64,000 nt of DNA from contig JAQSWD010000002.1 in the NCBI GenBank assembly GCA_029266835.1, positions 1 to 64,000 of the forward strand, in the 5' to 3' direction. Origin of the DNA: Steroidobacteraceae bacterium. Lineage in GTDB: Bacteria; Pseudomonadota; Gammaproteobacteria; Steroidobacterales; Steroidobacteraceae. Both the position numbers and the translations under genes were made by a program. Under the pieces are notes generated by a model that worked only from the letters and a program-made list of their open reading frames with translations, ran no database searches and was not told the origin of the DNA. Of this stretch, positions 35,118 to 44,001 are shown piece by piece. Position 1 is the stretch's first letter; each line of letters opens with the position of its first letter.

Positions 35118-36227
35118 TCAGCTGACCAGAATCTTGCCGTTGCGCACGAACGGCGCCTTGACCACGCGGGCGTTCAGCAGCTTGCCTCGCACATCGACCT
35201 GCACCTTGTCGCCAATGTCCGCCGCGGACCTGGGCACGCGCGCCAGCGCGATGGATTTCTCCATGGTGGGAGAGAAGGTGCCGCTGGTGATTTCGCCTTC
35301 GCCAGCGGGCGTGACCACCTTCTGATGGCCACGCAGCACGCCCCGGTCTTCCAGCAGCAGCGCGACGAACTTCTTCTGCAGACCGGCGGCCTTGAGCGCT
35401 TCCAGCGCCTTGCGGCCGATGAAATCCCGCGCGGGATTGTCGAACGACACGGTCCAGGCCAGACCCGATTCCAGCGGGTTCTGAACTTCGTCCATGTCGT
35501 TGCCGTAGAGGTTCATCGCCGCTTCGAGGCGCAGCGTGTCGCGCGCGCCGAGGCCGGCGGATTTCACGCCGAGCGCGTTGAGCTTGTTCCAGACCTCGGG
35601 CGCTTCCGAAGCCGGCAGCATGATTTCGAAACCGTCTTCGCCCGTATATCCCGTGCGCGCGACGAACCACTCCCGCCCTTCGCCCATGGAAATGGACTTG
35701 CCGAAGAACGGCTCGAGCGCCTGGGCCGAGGAACGATGTTGTTCGGGCAACAGGCTGATGACCCTGGTGCGCGCGTTCGGGCCTTGCACGGCGACCATGG
35801 CCAGGTCGACCCGCTCCTGAAGCTGCACGCCGTAGCCAGGTGCAATGGCGCGCATCCAGGCCAGATCCTTGTCGCGCGTGCCGGCATTCACCACCACGCG
35901 GAAAAAGGATTCATCAAGGAAGTAGACGATGAGGTCGTCGATGACGCCGCCGGCTTCGTTGAGCATGCAGCTGTACAACGCCTTGCCGGGCTGCCTGAGC
36001 TTGTCGACGTCATTGGCGATGAGCCTGCCGAAGAACTCGCGCACCCGCGGCCCTCGGGCATCGATCACGCACATGTGCGAGACGTCGAAGATGCCGGCGT
36101 CCTGGCGCACCGCGTGGTGCTCCTCGATCTGCGAACCGTAGTTGACCGGCATGTCCCAGCCGCCGAAGTCGACCATGCGGGCGCCCAGGCCTACGTGCAG
36201 GTCATATAAAGGTGTGCGTCTGCCCAA
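35118..36227 (-). CDS. gcvT: Aminomethyltransferase (glycine cleavage T protein)
   Basis: This 369-residue enzyme transfers the methylene group to tetrahydrofolate and releases ammonia. TTG 36227 is the likely start, with GGGGAGAGG just upstream, giving (M)[20 protein letters not shown], aligned with the family N-terminus (xxxTPLYxxHxxxGARMVDF). Other motifs: [28 protein letters not shown] and [16 protein letters not shown]. It is the first gene of the operon behind the glycine riboswitch. Confidence 0.93.
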   Translation of the reverse strand: MGRRTPLYDLHVGLGARMVDFGGWDMPVNYGSQIEEHHAVRQDAGIFDVSHMCVIDARGPRVREFFGRLIANDVDKLRQPGKALYSCMLNEAGGVIDDLIVYFLDESFFRVVVNAGTRDKDLAWMRAIAPGYGVQLQERVDLAMVAVQGPNARTRVISLLPEQHRSSAQALEPFFGKSISMGEGREWFVARTGYTGEDGFEIMLPASEAPEVWNKLNALGVKSAGLGARDTLRLEAAMNLYGNDMDEVQNPLESGLAWTVSFDNPARDFIGRKALEALKAAGLQKKFVALLLEDRGVLRGHQKVVTPAGEGEITSGTFSPTMEKSIALARVPRSAADIGDKVQVDVRGKLLNARVVKAPFVRNGKILVS

Positions 36228-36267
36228 GAACCTCTCCCCAGGCGCACCGCGGGCGCCCAAAGTAGGC

Positions 36268-36354
36268 GGCGGTTGGGGACAGATCTATTTCACTACGACG
36301 CGGCGGGCAGCCGCCGGAATGCATCGTAGTCAAATAGATCTGTCCCCAACCGCC
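36268..36354. repeat. Long palindrome with TGGGGACAGATCTATTT arms between riboswitch and gcvT
   Basis: The arms are 31 nt long (36268-36298 and 36324-36354) and pair with a single mismatch around a 25-nt GC-rich centre that can itself fold. The outer end TTGGGGACAGATCTATTT is shared by both arms. It lies in the gcvT leader, directly downstream of the riboswitch, and would form a very stable RNA hairpin in the transcript. Confidence 0.92.
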
Positions 36355-36553
36355 CCTCTGTCCTTGAACCTGAGAGATCGGGCCCGCACCTGTGCGGACC
36401 GCACCCCTTCGGTGGATGGCAGCCCTTCTCGAAGATGGGGTGACATCGCTCTCCAGAACCCGCCTCAGATCCCTGCCGTTCGTTTGCCTGAGCGTTTCCG
36501 GGCGGAAACTTGCGCCTTCGGCGCCCTCATCTAAGAGGGTCTCTCGGACAGAG
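36354..36553 (-). promoter_or_regulatory. Tandem glycine riboswitch upstream of gcvT
   Basis: On the minus strand two glycine aptamers can be read. Aptamer I has CGCCGAAGGCGCAAG (36511-36525) and CTCAGGCAAA (36483-36492). Aptamer II starts TCTGGAGAG (36449-36457), has CCACCGAAGGGGTG (36402-36415) and ends TCTCAGGTTCAAGGACAGAG (36356-36375). These are the conserved cores of the gcvT-type riboswitch, which turns the glycine cleavage operon on when glycine is abundant. The normal expression platform region is occupied by the long palindrome before gcvT. Confidence 0.94.
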
Positions 36554-36614
36554 TCTGGTCAATTGGCGAGCGGGTGGCATCATAGCAGCCCCTGCGCAGG
36601 AGTCCGCAGGCGAA

Positions 36615-36983
36615 GTGCTGCTTCGTTCCGCGGAACTGTCGCGATTCCAGGCGCAGGTGAAGGTCGACCAGCGCGCGCTGGGTCTGTTGCTCGATGACGA
36701 CCTCGAATATGTGCATTCCAACGGCGTGGTGGACAGCAAGGCTTCGTTCATCGAGTCGCTGGTCAAGGGAACCCGCGACTACGTCGCCACCACGGCAAAC
36801 ATCGAATCGGTGCGCATCTTCGGCAACGTGGCCATCATCCGCGGCACCGCGAAGGTCACGGTGAACGAAGGCGGCAAGCCGCTGGATCTCGACCTCGGCT
36901 ACACCGACTTCTGGGTGTGGAAGGACGGCCGCTGGCAGATGACCGCCTGGCGCAGCGCGCGCATGCCCCCGAAGACGCAATGA
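36615..36983 (+). CDS. NTF2-like (DUF4440) protein
   Basis: This is a small alpha+beta-barrel protein; [32 protein letters not shown] and [19 protein letters not shown] are typical of the DUF4440/SnoaL-like branch. GTG 36615 gives 122 residues. The only earlier in-frame start is TTG 36510, inside the riboswitch on the other strand. It overlaps ispG as ATGA at its 3' end, so both are co-translated. Function unknown; possibly a ligand-binding or isomerase-like domain. Confidence 0.75.
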   Translation: MLLRSAELSRFQAQVKVDQRALGLLLDDDLEYVHSNGVVDSKASFIESLVKGTRDYVATTANIESVRIFGNVAIIRGTAKVTVNEGGKPLDLDLGYTDFWVWKDGRWQMTAWRSARMPPKTQ

Positions 36984-38227
36984 CCCGCCCCCGCCGCAAT
37001 GCCCTCGCCGTCAAAGTCGGTCGCGTGACCGTCGGCGGCACCGCGCCCATCGTCGTGCAGTCCATGACCAACACGGACACCGCCGACATCGAAGGCACCG
37101 CGCAGCAGATCAAGGCGCTGGCGCGCGCGGGGTCCGAACTGGTGCGCATCACCGTGAACGAGGCCGAGGCCGCGGCCGCGGTGGCGAAGATCCGCGACCG
37201 GCTGGCACAGATGGGCGTCAGTGTTCCGCTAATCGGCGACTTCCATTTCAATGGCCACAAACTACTGCGCGAGTATCCGGATTGCGCCGAGGCGCTGGCC
37301 AAGTACCGCATCAACCCTGGCAACGTCGGCCGCGGAAGCAAGCGCGACCCGCAGTTCGCCGAGATGATCGAGTTCGCCTGCCAGTACGGGAAGCCGGTGC
37401 GCATCGGCGTGAACTGGGGCTCGCTCGACCAGGATCTGCTCACGCGCATGATGGACGAGAACAACTCGCGCGCCACGCCGATGTCCGCGCAGGAAATCAT
37501 GCGCGAGGCCGTGGTGGCCTCGGCGCTGCAAAGTGCGGCCAAAGCGGTGGAACTCGGACTGCCCCGCGAGCGCATCATCCTTTCCGCCAAGGTCTCCGGC
37601 GTGCAGGACCTCATCGCCATCTACAGGCGGCTGGGCGAACGCTGCGACTGGCCGTTGCATCTCGGGCTCACCGAGGCCGGCATGGGCAGCAAAGGCATCG
37701 TGGCTTCCACCGCGGGCATGTCGGTGCTGTTGCAGGACGGCATCGGCGACACCATCCGCGTGTCTCTGACCCCGGAGCCCGGTGGCGATCGAACCAACGA
37801 AGTGATCGTGGCGCAGGAAATCCTGCAGACCATGGGACTGCGTTCGTTCATTCCGATGGTGGTGGCCTGCCCGGGCTGCGGCCGCACCACCAGCACCTAT
37901 TTCCAGGAACTGGCGCAATCCATCCAGGGCCACATCCGCCACCGGATGCCGGAATGGCGCAAGTCCTACGAGGGCGTGGAAGACATGACGGTTGCGGTCA
38001 TGGGCTGTGTGGTCAATGGTCCGGGTGAGAGCAAACACGCCAATATCGGCATCTCGTTGCCCGGCACCGGCGAGCGACCGGTGGCGCCTGTCTACATCGA
38101 CGGCGAGAAGGGTCCGACGCTCAAGGGCGAACGGATCGCCGAGGAATTCCAGGAACTGGTGGAGCAATACGTGGCGCGGAAATTCACGCGCAAGGAAGCC
38201 GCGCCGCGCGAGGAGATACCCGCATGA
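36980..38227 (+). CDS. ispG: 4-hydroxy-3-methylbut-2-en-1-yl diphosphate synthase
   Basis: This 415-residue Fe-S enzyme of the MEP isoprenoid pathway reductively opens MEcPP to HMBPP. ATG 36980 ([14 protein letters not shown]) is preferred over an upstream in-frame Met because it overlaps the previous stop as ATGA. Motifs: [26 protein letters not shown] and NPGNVG. The [4Fe-4S] cysteines are in [10 protein letters not shown] and [10 protein letters not shown]. It is coupled to the downstream pterin dehydratase by ATGA. Confidence 0.97.
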   Translation: MTRPRRNALAVKVGRVTVGGTAPIVVQSMTNTDTADIEGTAQQIKALARAGSELVRITVNEAEAAAAVAKIRDRLAQMGVSVPLIGDFHFNGHKLLREYPDCAEALAKYRINPGNVGRGSKRDPQFAEMIEFACQYGKPVRIGVNWGSLDQDLLTRMMDENNSRATPMSAQEIMREAVVASALQSAAKAVELGLPRERIILSAKVSGVQDLIAIYRRLGERCDWPLHLGLTEAGMGSKGIVASTAGMSVLLQDGIGDTIRVSLTPEPGGDRTNEVIVAQEILQTMGLRSFIPMVVACPGCGRTTSTYFQELAQSIQGHIRHRMPEWRKSYEGVEDMTVAVMGCVVNGPGESKHANIGISLPGTGERPVAPVYIDGEKGPTLKGERIAEEFQELVEQYVARKFTRKEAAPREEIPA

Positions 38228-38589
38228 GCAGCATCGACGAAACCCTGGTCAACAAGAGTTGCGTGCCCTGTCACGGCGGCGTGAGCGCGCTGAGCGCAGC
38301 CGAAGCGCAGCGGATGATGTCGCGGCTGCTGTCAACGGGCGCGGGCAAGGAAGGCTGGCAGATCATTGAAGACGGCAAGGCGCTCAAGCGCGAGTTCAAG
38401 TTCGCGGATTTCTACCGTGCCATGAGCTTCGTGAACGCGGTGGCGCACGTGGCCAATATCGAAGATCACCACCCGGACATCGAGTGCGGCTGGGGATACG
38501 TGCGCATCCGCTACCAGACGCATGCCATCGGCGGGCTGCACGAGAACGACTTCATCTGCGCCGCGAAGATCGACGTGATTCAGCGCTGA
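38224..38589 (+). CDS. phhB: 4a-hydroxytetrahydrobiopterin dehydratase
   Basis: This 121-residue pterin-4a-carbinolamine dehydratase (DCoH family) regenerates quinonoid pterin after aromatic amino-acid hydroxylation. The motif [18 protein letters not shown] contains the active-site histidines. [20 protein letters not shown] begins the core. A Cys pair in SCVPCHGG lies in the N-terminal arm. It is translationally coupled to ispG. No phenylalanine hydroxylase gene is visible in the window, so its partner must lie elsewhere. Confidence 0.93.
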   Translation: MSSIDETLVNKSCVPCHGGVSALSAAEAQRMMSRLLSTGAGKEGWQIIEDGKALKREFKFADFYRAMSFVNAVAHVANIEDHHPDIECGWGYVRIRYQTHAIGGLHENDFICAAKIDVIQR

Positions 38590-38724
38590 GTTTTCCGGGG
38601 CTCACGCGCGACTCCTGCGCCGCCGAAGCGGCGGCGTACATACAAAATTTGAACGATTGTCGAATCGGCCGGCTGTAGAACGACTAACTGGCAGCTCCGT
38701 TCAGAATCCCAGCGAGGAATGACC

Positions 38725-40158
38725 ATGTTCGACGACGCACGCAAGCGTTGGTGGGCCCTTTATGTCCTGTGTTCCGGCGTTCTCATGATCGTGCTCGATA
38801 CCACGATCGTGAACGTGGCCCTGCCCTCCATTCGCGCGGATCTGCGCTTCAGCGAAACCGCCCTGGTCTGGGTGGTCAACGCGTACATGCTGACCTTCGG
38901 CGGCTTCCTGCTGCTGGGCGGCCGCCTGGGCGACCTGTTCGGCGCGCGCAAGTTGTTCCTGCTCGGGCTGGTCTTCTTCACCGCGGCGTCGGTGGGCTGC
39001 GGCCTTGCGAATTCGCAGGGCATGCTCATCGTCGCGCGCGCCATCCAGGGCCTGGGTGGCGCCGTGGTCACCGCGGTGGCGCTGTCCATCATCATGACCC
39101 TGTTCACCGACCATGCGGAACGCGCCAAGGCCATGGGCATCTACGGCTTCGTGTGTTCGGCGGGGGGCAGCATCGGCGTGTTGCTCGGCGGCTTCCTCAC
39201 CACCACGCTCAACTGGCACTGGATCTTCCTGGTCAACGTGCCCATCGGGCTGCTGGTGTACCTCGCCAGCGCGAAGCTGCTCCCCGCGGACGCGTCGCGC
39301 ACCGGCGGTGTGCGGCTGGATTTCGCGGGCGCCATCACGGTCACCAGTTCGATGATGCTGGCCGTCTACGCCATCGTGAACGGCCAGCAGCTGGGCTGGA
39401 CGTCGACCACTACGCTCACGCTGCTGGGCGTCGCCGCGGCGCTGCTCATCGCCTTCCTCGTCATCGAATCGCGCGTGCGCGACCCGTTGATGCCGCTGGT
39501 GATCTTCAAGCTGCGCAACGTCGCTACGGCGAACTCCGCGGCGGTGCTGTGGGCCGCCGCCATGTTCGCCTGGTTCTTCATCTCGGCGCTCTATCTACAG
39601 CTGGTGCTGGGCTACAACCCGATGCAGGTGGGGCTGTCCTTCCTGCCCGCCAACCTCATCATGGCCGCCTTCTCGCTGGGCCTCTCCGCGAAGATCGTGA
39701 TGCGCTGGGGCTTCCGTGGCCCACTGGCCGCGGGCCTGCTGTTCGCCGCGGCGGGCCTGGCCTGGTTCGCGCGCGCGCCACTGGACGGCGCCTTCCTGGT
39801 CGACGTGCTGCCGGGCATGGTGCTGCTGGGCATCGGCGCGGGCATTGCGTTCAACCCCATGCTGCTGGGCGCGATGAGCGACGTGAGCCCGTCCGAATCC
39901 GGCCTGGCTTCGGGCGTTTTGAACACGGCCTTCATGATGGGCGGGGCGCTGGGTCTCGCCGTGCTCGCGAGTTTCGCAGCGATGCGTTCGCAGTCGCTGG
40001 TGGAAGGCGGCGCCAGCGCAGTCGCGGCCTTGAACGGTGGTTACCAGCTGGCCTTCCTGCTCGGCGCATCCTGCGCCGCATTGGCGGCCGTACTCGGCGG
40101 TGTGTTCATGCGGACGCGCGCGGCGCCAGTCGGTGCGCAGGCGCCAGCGGCTCATTAG
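38725..40158 (+). CDS. MFS drug exporter, DHA2 (EmrB/QacA) family
   Basis: This ~477-residue inner-membrane proton antiporter has about 14 membrane helices. LDTTIVNVALPSI is the DHA2 motif D1. GGRLGDLFGARK is MFS motif A, and FGFVCSAGGSIGVLLGG-like sequence fits motif C. ATG 38725 has GAGGA seven bases upstream; ATG 38719 is an in-frame alternative. It probably exports toxic or lipophilic compounds; no EmrA adaptor or TetR gene is adjacent. A CGCCGC-CGAA-GCGGCG hairpin lies in the 135-nt gap before it. Confidence 0.9.
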   Translation: MFDDARKRWWALYVLCSGVLMIVLDTTIVNVALPSIRADLRFSETALVWVVNAYMLTFGGFLLLGGRLGDLFGARKLFLLGLVFFTAASVGCGLANSQGMLIVARAIQGLGGAVVTAVALSIIMTLFTDHAERAKAMGIYGFVCSAGGSIGVLLGGFLTTTLNWHWIFLVNVPIGLLVYLASAKLLPADASRTGGVRLDFAGAITVTSSMMLAVYAIVNGQQLGWTSTTTLTLLGVAAALLIAFLVIESRVRDPLMPLVIFKLRNVATANSAAVLWAAAMFAWFFISALYLQLVLGYNPMQVGLSFLPANLIMAAFSLGLSAKIVMRWGFRGPLAAGLLFAAAGLAWFARAPLDGAFLVDVLPGMVLLGIGAGIAFNPMLLGAMSDVSPSESGLASGVLNTAFMMGGALGLAVLASFAAMRSQSLVEGGASAVAALNGGYQLAFLLGASCAALAAVLGGVFMRTRAAPVGAQAPAAH

Positions 40159-40167
40159 TCAGGCCGG

Positions 40168-40605
40168 TCAGCCCCGGCCGAGTCGCAGCTTTACGCTGTT
40201 GCCGAAGGATGCGAAGGCGCGCGACATCCTGCCGTGCCCGCTGCCATACACCGAGCGCGCGAACGCTTCGTGGCAGCCACCCTTTCCGAGATAGATGCGG
40301 AAGTGATGCAGTCCGCCGGCTTCCTTGTCCGGCACCTGCGATTGTTTGAGATAGTGCTTGAGCGCCGGCGACTCCCGCACCTCGGCCACCGCCATGTCGC
40401 AGCCCGCGATCAGCCCGGGGCCGCACTCGGCCTGCGGCGTGCACCGATGCCAGCGCAGCCCGTGAAAATGGATCACGAACGGCGGCAACTCGGCCAGGTG
40501 CACGGTCAACAGCGACTCGCGATCCTGCAACGAGAACGCGCAGCGCTCGAAGCGCTCCGAATCCATGGTGGGCAGCAGGATGACTGGCACGACGCTGATG
40601 GCCAT
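40168..40605 (-). CDS. Hypothetical protein
   Basis: This 145-residue protein starts at ATG 40605 (an upstream TTG at 40620 is possible). It has no signal peptide and no family I recognise. Notable are paired Cys/His-containing stretches (FVIHFHGLRWHRCTPQAEC, GLIAGCDMAVAEV) and GLHHFRIYLGKGGCHEAF. It follows the DMT permease gene in the same direction with 19 nt between, so it is probably the last gene of the ygfB-pepP-ubiH-ubiI-DMT run. Confidence 0.6.
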   Translation of the reverse strand: MAISVVPVILLPTMDSERFERCAFSLQDRESLLTVHLAELPPFVIHFHGLRWHRCTPQAECGPGLIAGCDMAVAEVRESPALKHYLKQSQVPDKEAGGLHHFRIYLGKGGCHEAFARSVYGSGHGRMSRAFASFGNSVKLRLGRG

Positions 40606-40624
40606 GCGCCAGTATCCCAAGCGC

Positions 40625-41515
40625 CTAAAGGGCGGACTGTGCGGTGCGTCGCGCCTCGAATCGCAGCAGATAGAGGCCCGAGCCGATGATGACGGCGGCG
40701 CCCGCCAGCGTGCGCCAGGAGGGCAGCACCGACCACACTAACAGGTCGATGATCATCACCCAGGCCAGGCCCGTGTATTCCAGCGGCGCCACGGTGGCGG
40801 CCGGCGCGCGTTTGAAAGCCTCGGTGATGCCCCACTGGCCGACCGCGCCGGTCAGCGCCACGCCCACCAGGATGGGATAGTGCCCGCCCTGTATCGGCTG
40901 CCAGTCCGGAAGCGCGATGGCGCTGGCGCCAATCGCCAGCATGCAGGTCATCCAGAAAATCATGGACTGCGTGCTGTCGGTGCGGCCGATGATCTTCACC
41001 AGCACCGACGACAAGGCGTAACACAGCGCGGTGCCCAGCACGGCGAGCGTTCCGGCCCAGCCGAAACCCACGGTGTCGGGCTTGAGCACGATGAGCACGC
41101 CGGCAAACCCGATCACGATGGCCAGCCACTGCGTGCGCTGTACGCGTTCACCCAGCATGAAGATGGACATCACCGCGATCAGCAGCGGCGCAATGAAGAA
41201 CAGCGCGTAGGCCTTGGCCAGCGACAGTTCCTTCAGCGCGAAGGTGAAGGTGATCATCATGAACACCGATAACACGCCGCGGATCAGATGCAGGGGCCAG
41301 CGGACCTTGATCAGTTGCGCGGCGCCGCCGGCGTACATGGCCCAGGCGAACACCACGGGTAGTGCGGCGAGGCCGCGCAGGGCCGCCACTTGCGCGGACG
41401 GGTAGTGAGCCGTCAGCAGCTTGAGCCCGGCGTCCATCAGCGCGAAAGCCGCCACGCCGGTGAGCATGGCGGCCATGCCCGCGAGGCGGTCCTGCTGAAT
41501 GCCGTACAGGGCCAT
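40625..41515 (-). CDS. DMT-family permease (EamA type)
   Basis: This 296-residue protein has ten membrane helices in two EamA repeats: MLTGVAAFALMDAGLKLL opens the first, and GTLAVLGTALCYALSSVLVKI the second. LAKAYALFFIAPLLIAVMSI and YTGLAWVMIIDLLVW are typical helices. Members export amino acids, metabolites or drugs; the substrate here is unknown. It is 11 nt after ubiI in the same operon. Confidence 0.9.
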   Translation of the reverse strand: MALYGIQQDRLAGMAAMLTGVAAFALMDAGLKLLTAHYPSAQVAALRGLAALPVVFAWAMYAGGAAQLIKVRWPLHLIRGVLSVFMMITFTFALKELSLAKAYALFFIAPLLIAVMSIFMLGERVQRTQWLAIVIGFAGVLIVLKPDTVGFGWAGTLAVLGTALCYALSSVLVKIIGRTDSTQSMIFWMTCMLAIGASAIALPDWQPIQGGHYPILVGVALTGAVGQWGITEAFKRAPAATVAPLEYTGLAWVMIIDLLVWSVLPSWRTLAGAAVIIGSGLYLLRFEARRTAQSAL

Positions 41516-41526
41516 GCGGCGCGCGT

Positions 41527-42777
41527 TCAGCGCGCGGCCGCGGCGGGCAGTTCGCCGGCCAGGCCCATCGCTCGTTCGATGAACACTCTCTTCGCAAGAC
41601 TGGAGCGATTCACCCAGGGCATGCCGCGTTGCGCGAGTTCGGCGAACTTGCCGCTGCCACGTGCGAGCAGGCGGTCGAACGCATCGATGGCGGCGGCCAT
41701 GAGCTCGTTCTCGCTGCGGCGCCAGCGTTCGTATCGACGAAGGATGCGCTCCGCGCCCGGATCCTCGCGTTGCGCGAGCCCCTCGGCGAGCACATCGGCC
41801 AGCGCCGCCGCGTCGAGCAGGCCCAGGTTCGCGCCCTGCCCCGCCAGTGGATGAACCACGTGCGCTGCGTCACCCACCAGCGCGAGGCGCGCGGTTACGT
41901 AGTGTTCGGCGCTGAGTTTCCACAGTGGAAACCGGATGCGCTCGCTCGCGAGCCTGACCTTGCCCAGCGCGCCGTCGAGATCCTGCTCGAGTTCGCGTTC
42001 GAAGGCTTCGGGCGCCAGCGTGAGCAAGCGGTCGGCACGCGCCGTGGGCAGCGACCACACGATGGAACTGCGCCCGTCGTGCAGCGGCAGGAAAGCGAGT
42101 GTTCCCTCGCCCAGGAAACGTTGCCAGGCGGTGTGCTGATGCGGGCGAGCGGTCTCGACCATGGCCACGAGCGCGGTCTGCCCGTAATCGCCGCGCGCCG
42201 CCGTGAGCCCGGCGAGTTCCCGCACGCGCGAAGCAGCGCCATCGGCGCCCACCACCAGGCGCGCGCGCAAGGTCTCGTCGCCCAGGCCCAGGTTCACCGC
42301 GCCGCGCTCCTGGGTCAGCGAGGTCACTTCACCTTCGAGCAGCGCGATGCCCGCGCGGCGCAGCGCTCCGGCCAGCGACGCCTGCAGCACGCTGTTCTCG
42401 ACGATCACTCCCAGGTCGCGCTCGCCGATTTCCGCGGCGTCGAATATCAGCGCCTCGCCGCCATGCGGCGGCACATCGGCATGCCACACATGCATGCGCT
42501 CATAAGGGCCGGCACGGGTGGCGCGGATATCGTCCCAGGCGCCGCATACACGCAGGATGCGCTCGCTGGCGCGTGACAACGCGAACACGCGCAGATCCAT
42601 GGATGCGGCGGCAACCTTGTCGAGCTCCTCGGGAAGGCGGCGGTCGACCACCGCCAGCCGCGTGCTCGCGAAACCCGACTGCCGGGCGAGCAGCAGCGCG
42701 CTGGCAAGGCCGATGGGGCCGGCGCCTACGATGATGGCGTCGTACGGAGTGGCACCGCCGTTCATGGATGCCTTCAT
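41527..42777 (-). CDS. ubiI: UbiI/VisC-type ubiquinone biosynthesis FAD monooxygenase
   Basis: This 416-residue flavoprotein of the UbiH/COQ6 family has an N-terminal dinucleotide motif DAIIVGAGPIGLASALLLA and RARLVVGADGAASRVREL. The FAD signature is ALVGDAAHVVHPLAGQGANLGLLD. In E. coli the second flavoprotein after ubiH is ubiI (visC), which hydroxylates C5 of the quinone ring. Order and homology support the same here. It overlaps ubiH as ATGA. Confidence 0.88.
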   Translation of the reverse strand: MKASMNGGATPYDAIIVGAGPIGLASALLLARQSGFASTRLAVVDRRLPEELDKVAAASMDLRVFALSRASERILRVCGAWDDIRATRAGPYERMHVWHADVPPHGGEALIFDAAEIGERDLGVIVENSVLQASLAGALRRAGIALLEGEVTSLTQERGAVNLGLGDETLRARLVVGADGAASRVRELAGLTAARGDYGQTALVAMVETARPHQHTAWQRFLGEGTLAFLPLHDGRSSIVWSLPTARADRLLTLAPEAFERELEQDLDGALGKVRLASERIRFPLWKLSAEHYVTARLALVGDAAHVVHPLAGQGANLGLLDAAALADVLAEGLAQREDPGAERILRRYERWRRSENELMAAAIDAFDRLLARGSGKFAELAQRGMPWVNRSSLAKRVFIERAMGLAGELPAAAAR

Positions 42778-43991
42778 TCGAGCGGCAGGCCGCGCGCCAG
42801 CCGCGGCATGCGGCCCGCGAATCCCCAGCTCACGCGCGACAACGCACGCTTGGCCGTGGGACTCAGGTCGAACAGCAGCAGCCCGAAGTTACGCACCAGT
42901 CCGAGGGCCGGCCGTTCGCTGCCGAACAACTTGACCAGGCTGTCGGTGAACCGCGTGACGCCCTTGCGGTCTTCCTCGCGCCAGGCGGCGAAGCGCCCTA
43001 ACAACTCGCCGGCATTGCCGGTTTGGCCGGCCGGCATCCGCGCCAGCATTTCGGCCAGCGTGGCCGCGTCGCGCAGGCCAAGGTTGAACCCCTGCCCGGC
43101 CACCGGGTGCAAAGCCTGCGCGGCATTGCCGATGAGCACCACGCGCCCCGCCACCGTCTCCTGCGCGCGCGACAGGCTGAGTGGATAGGTATTGCGCTTG
43201 CCGATGCGGCTCCAGCGACCGGCGCGCCATCCGAAAGCATCGAGCAGTTCCCGGGCGAATTCATCGTCGCTCAGCGCCAGCAGCTGGGTGGCGCGTTCGG
43301 GACGCACGGCCCACACCACCGCGTAGCCGCCTCCGCTCACCGGCAACACGGCCAGCGGACCCGAGGGCGTGAATCTCTCGAAGGCCTCGCCTGTGTTCGG
43401 CCGTTCGGTGGCGGCATTCACCACGATGGCCACCTGGTCGTAATCCTCGACGCCGGCCTCGATGCCGGCACTGGCGCGCAGCACCGAACCCGCGCCATCC
43501 GCGGCCACGGCCACTGACGCACGCACCTCTTCGGTCTTGCCCTCGGAAGAGATCTCCAGGTTCACGCCATTCTCATGCAGGCTGGCTTTGACGAGGCTGG
43601 CGGGAACGGCGAGCGTGATGTTGGGCGCATCGCGCAGCGCCTGCCAGAGCACGCGGCCGATGACGCGGTTGGGAACCACATAGCCGAAGGCGTCGACGCC
43701 CTGCTCCTTCGCCTCGAGCCGCGCCACGCCGAACCGCCCGGCATCCGACACATGGATGGAACGGATCGCCGCCGACTCGCCCACCATCGATTGCCAGACG
43801 CCCAGTGATTCGAAGATCTGGCGCGAGCCGTTGCCCAGCGCCGTGGTGCGCTCATCGAAACTCGGCTGGCGTGCGGAGTCCGGCGGGATGCCCTCGACCA
43901 GCAATACGCGCAACTTCGTCGTGCGTAATGCCAGCGCGAAACTGGCGCCCACCATGCCGCCGCCGACGATGACGACGTCCCACTCTTTCAT
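42774..43991 (-). CDS. ubiH: 2-octaprenyl-6-methoxyphenyl hydroxylase
   Basis: This 405-residue flavoprotein hydroxylates C1 of the ubiquinone precursor ring. WDVVIVGGGMVGASFALAL is the FAD fingerprint, SFDERTTALGNGSRQIFE is characteristic of UbiH, and VLIGNAAQALHPVAGQGFN is the FAD/substrate signature. It lies between pepP (10 nt upstream) and ubiI, the same order as ygfB-pepP-ubiH-ubiI of E. coli. Confidence 0.92.
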   Translation of the reverse strand: MKEWDVVIVGGGMVGASFALALRTTKLRVLLVEGIPPDSARQPSFDERTTALGNGSRQIFESLGVWQSMVGESAAIRSIHVSDAGRFGVARLEAKEQGVDAFGYVVPNRVIGRVLWQALRDAPNITLAVPASLVKASLHENGVNLEISSEGKTEEVRASVAVAADGAGSVLRASAGIEAGVEDYDQVAIVVNAATERPNTGEAFERFTPSGPLAVLPVSGGGYAVVWAVRPERATQLLALSDDEFARELLDAFGWRAGRWSRIGKRNTYPLSLSRAQETVAGRVVLIGNAAQALHPVAGQGFNLGLRDAATLAEMLARMPAGQTGNAGELLGRFAAWREEDRKGVTRFTDSLVKLFGSERPALGLVRNFGLLLFDLSPTAKRALSRVSWGFAGRMPRLARGLPLE

Positions 43992-44001
43992 GGCAGGGTG
44001 T

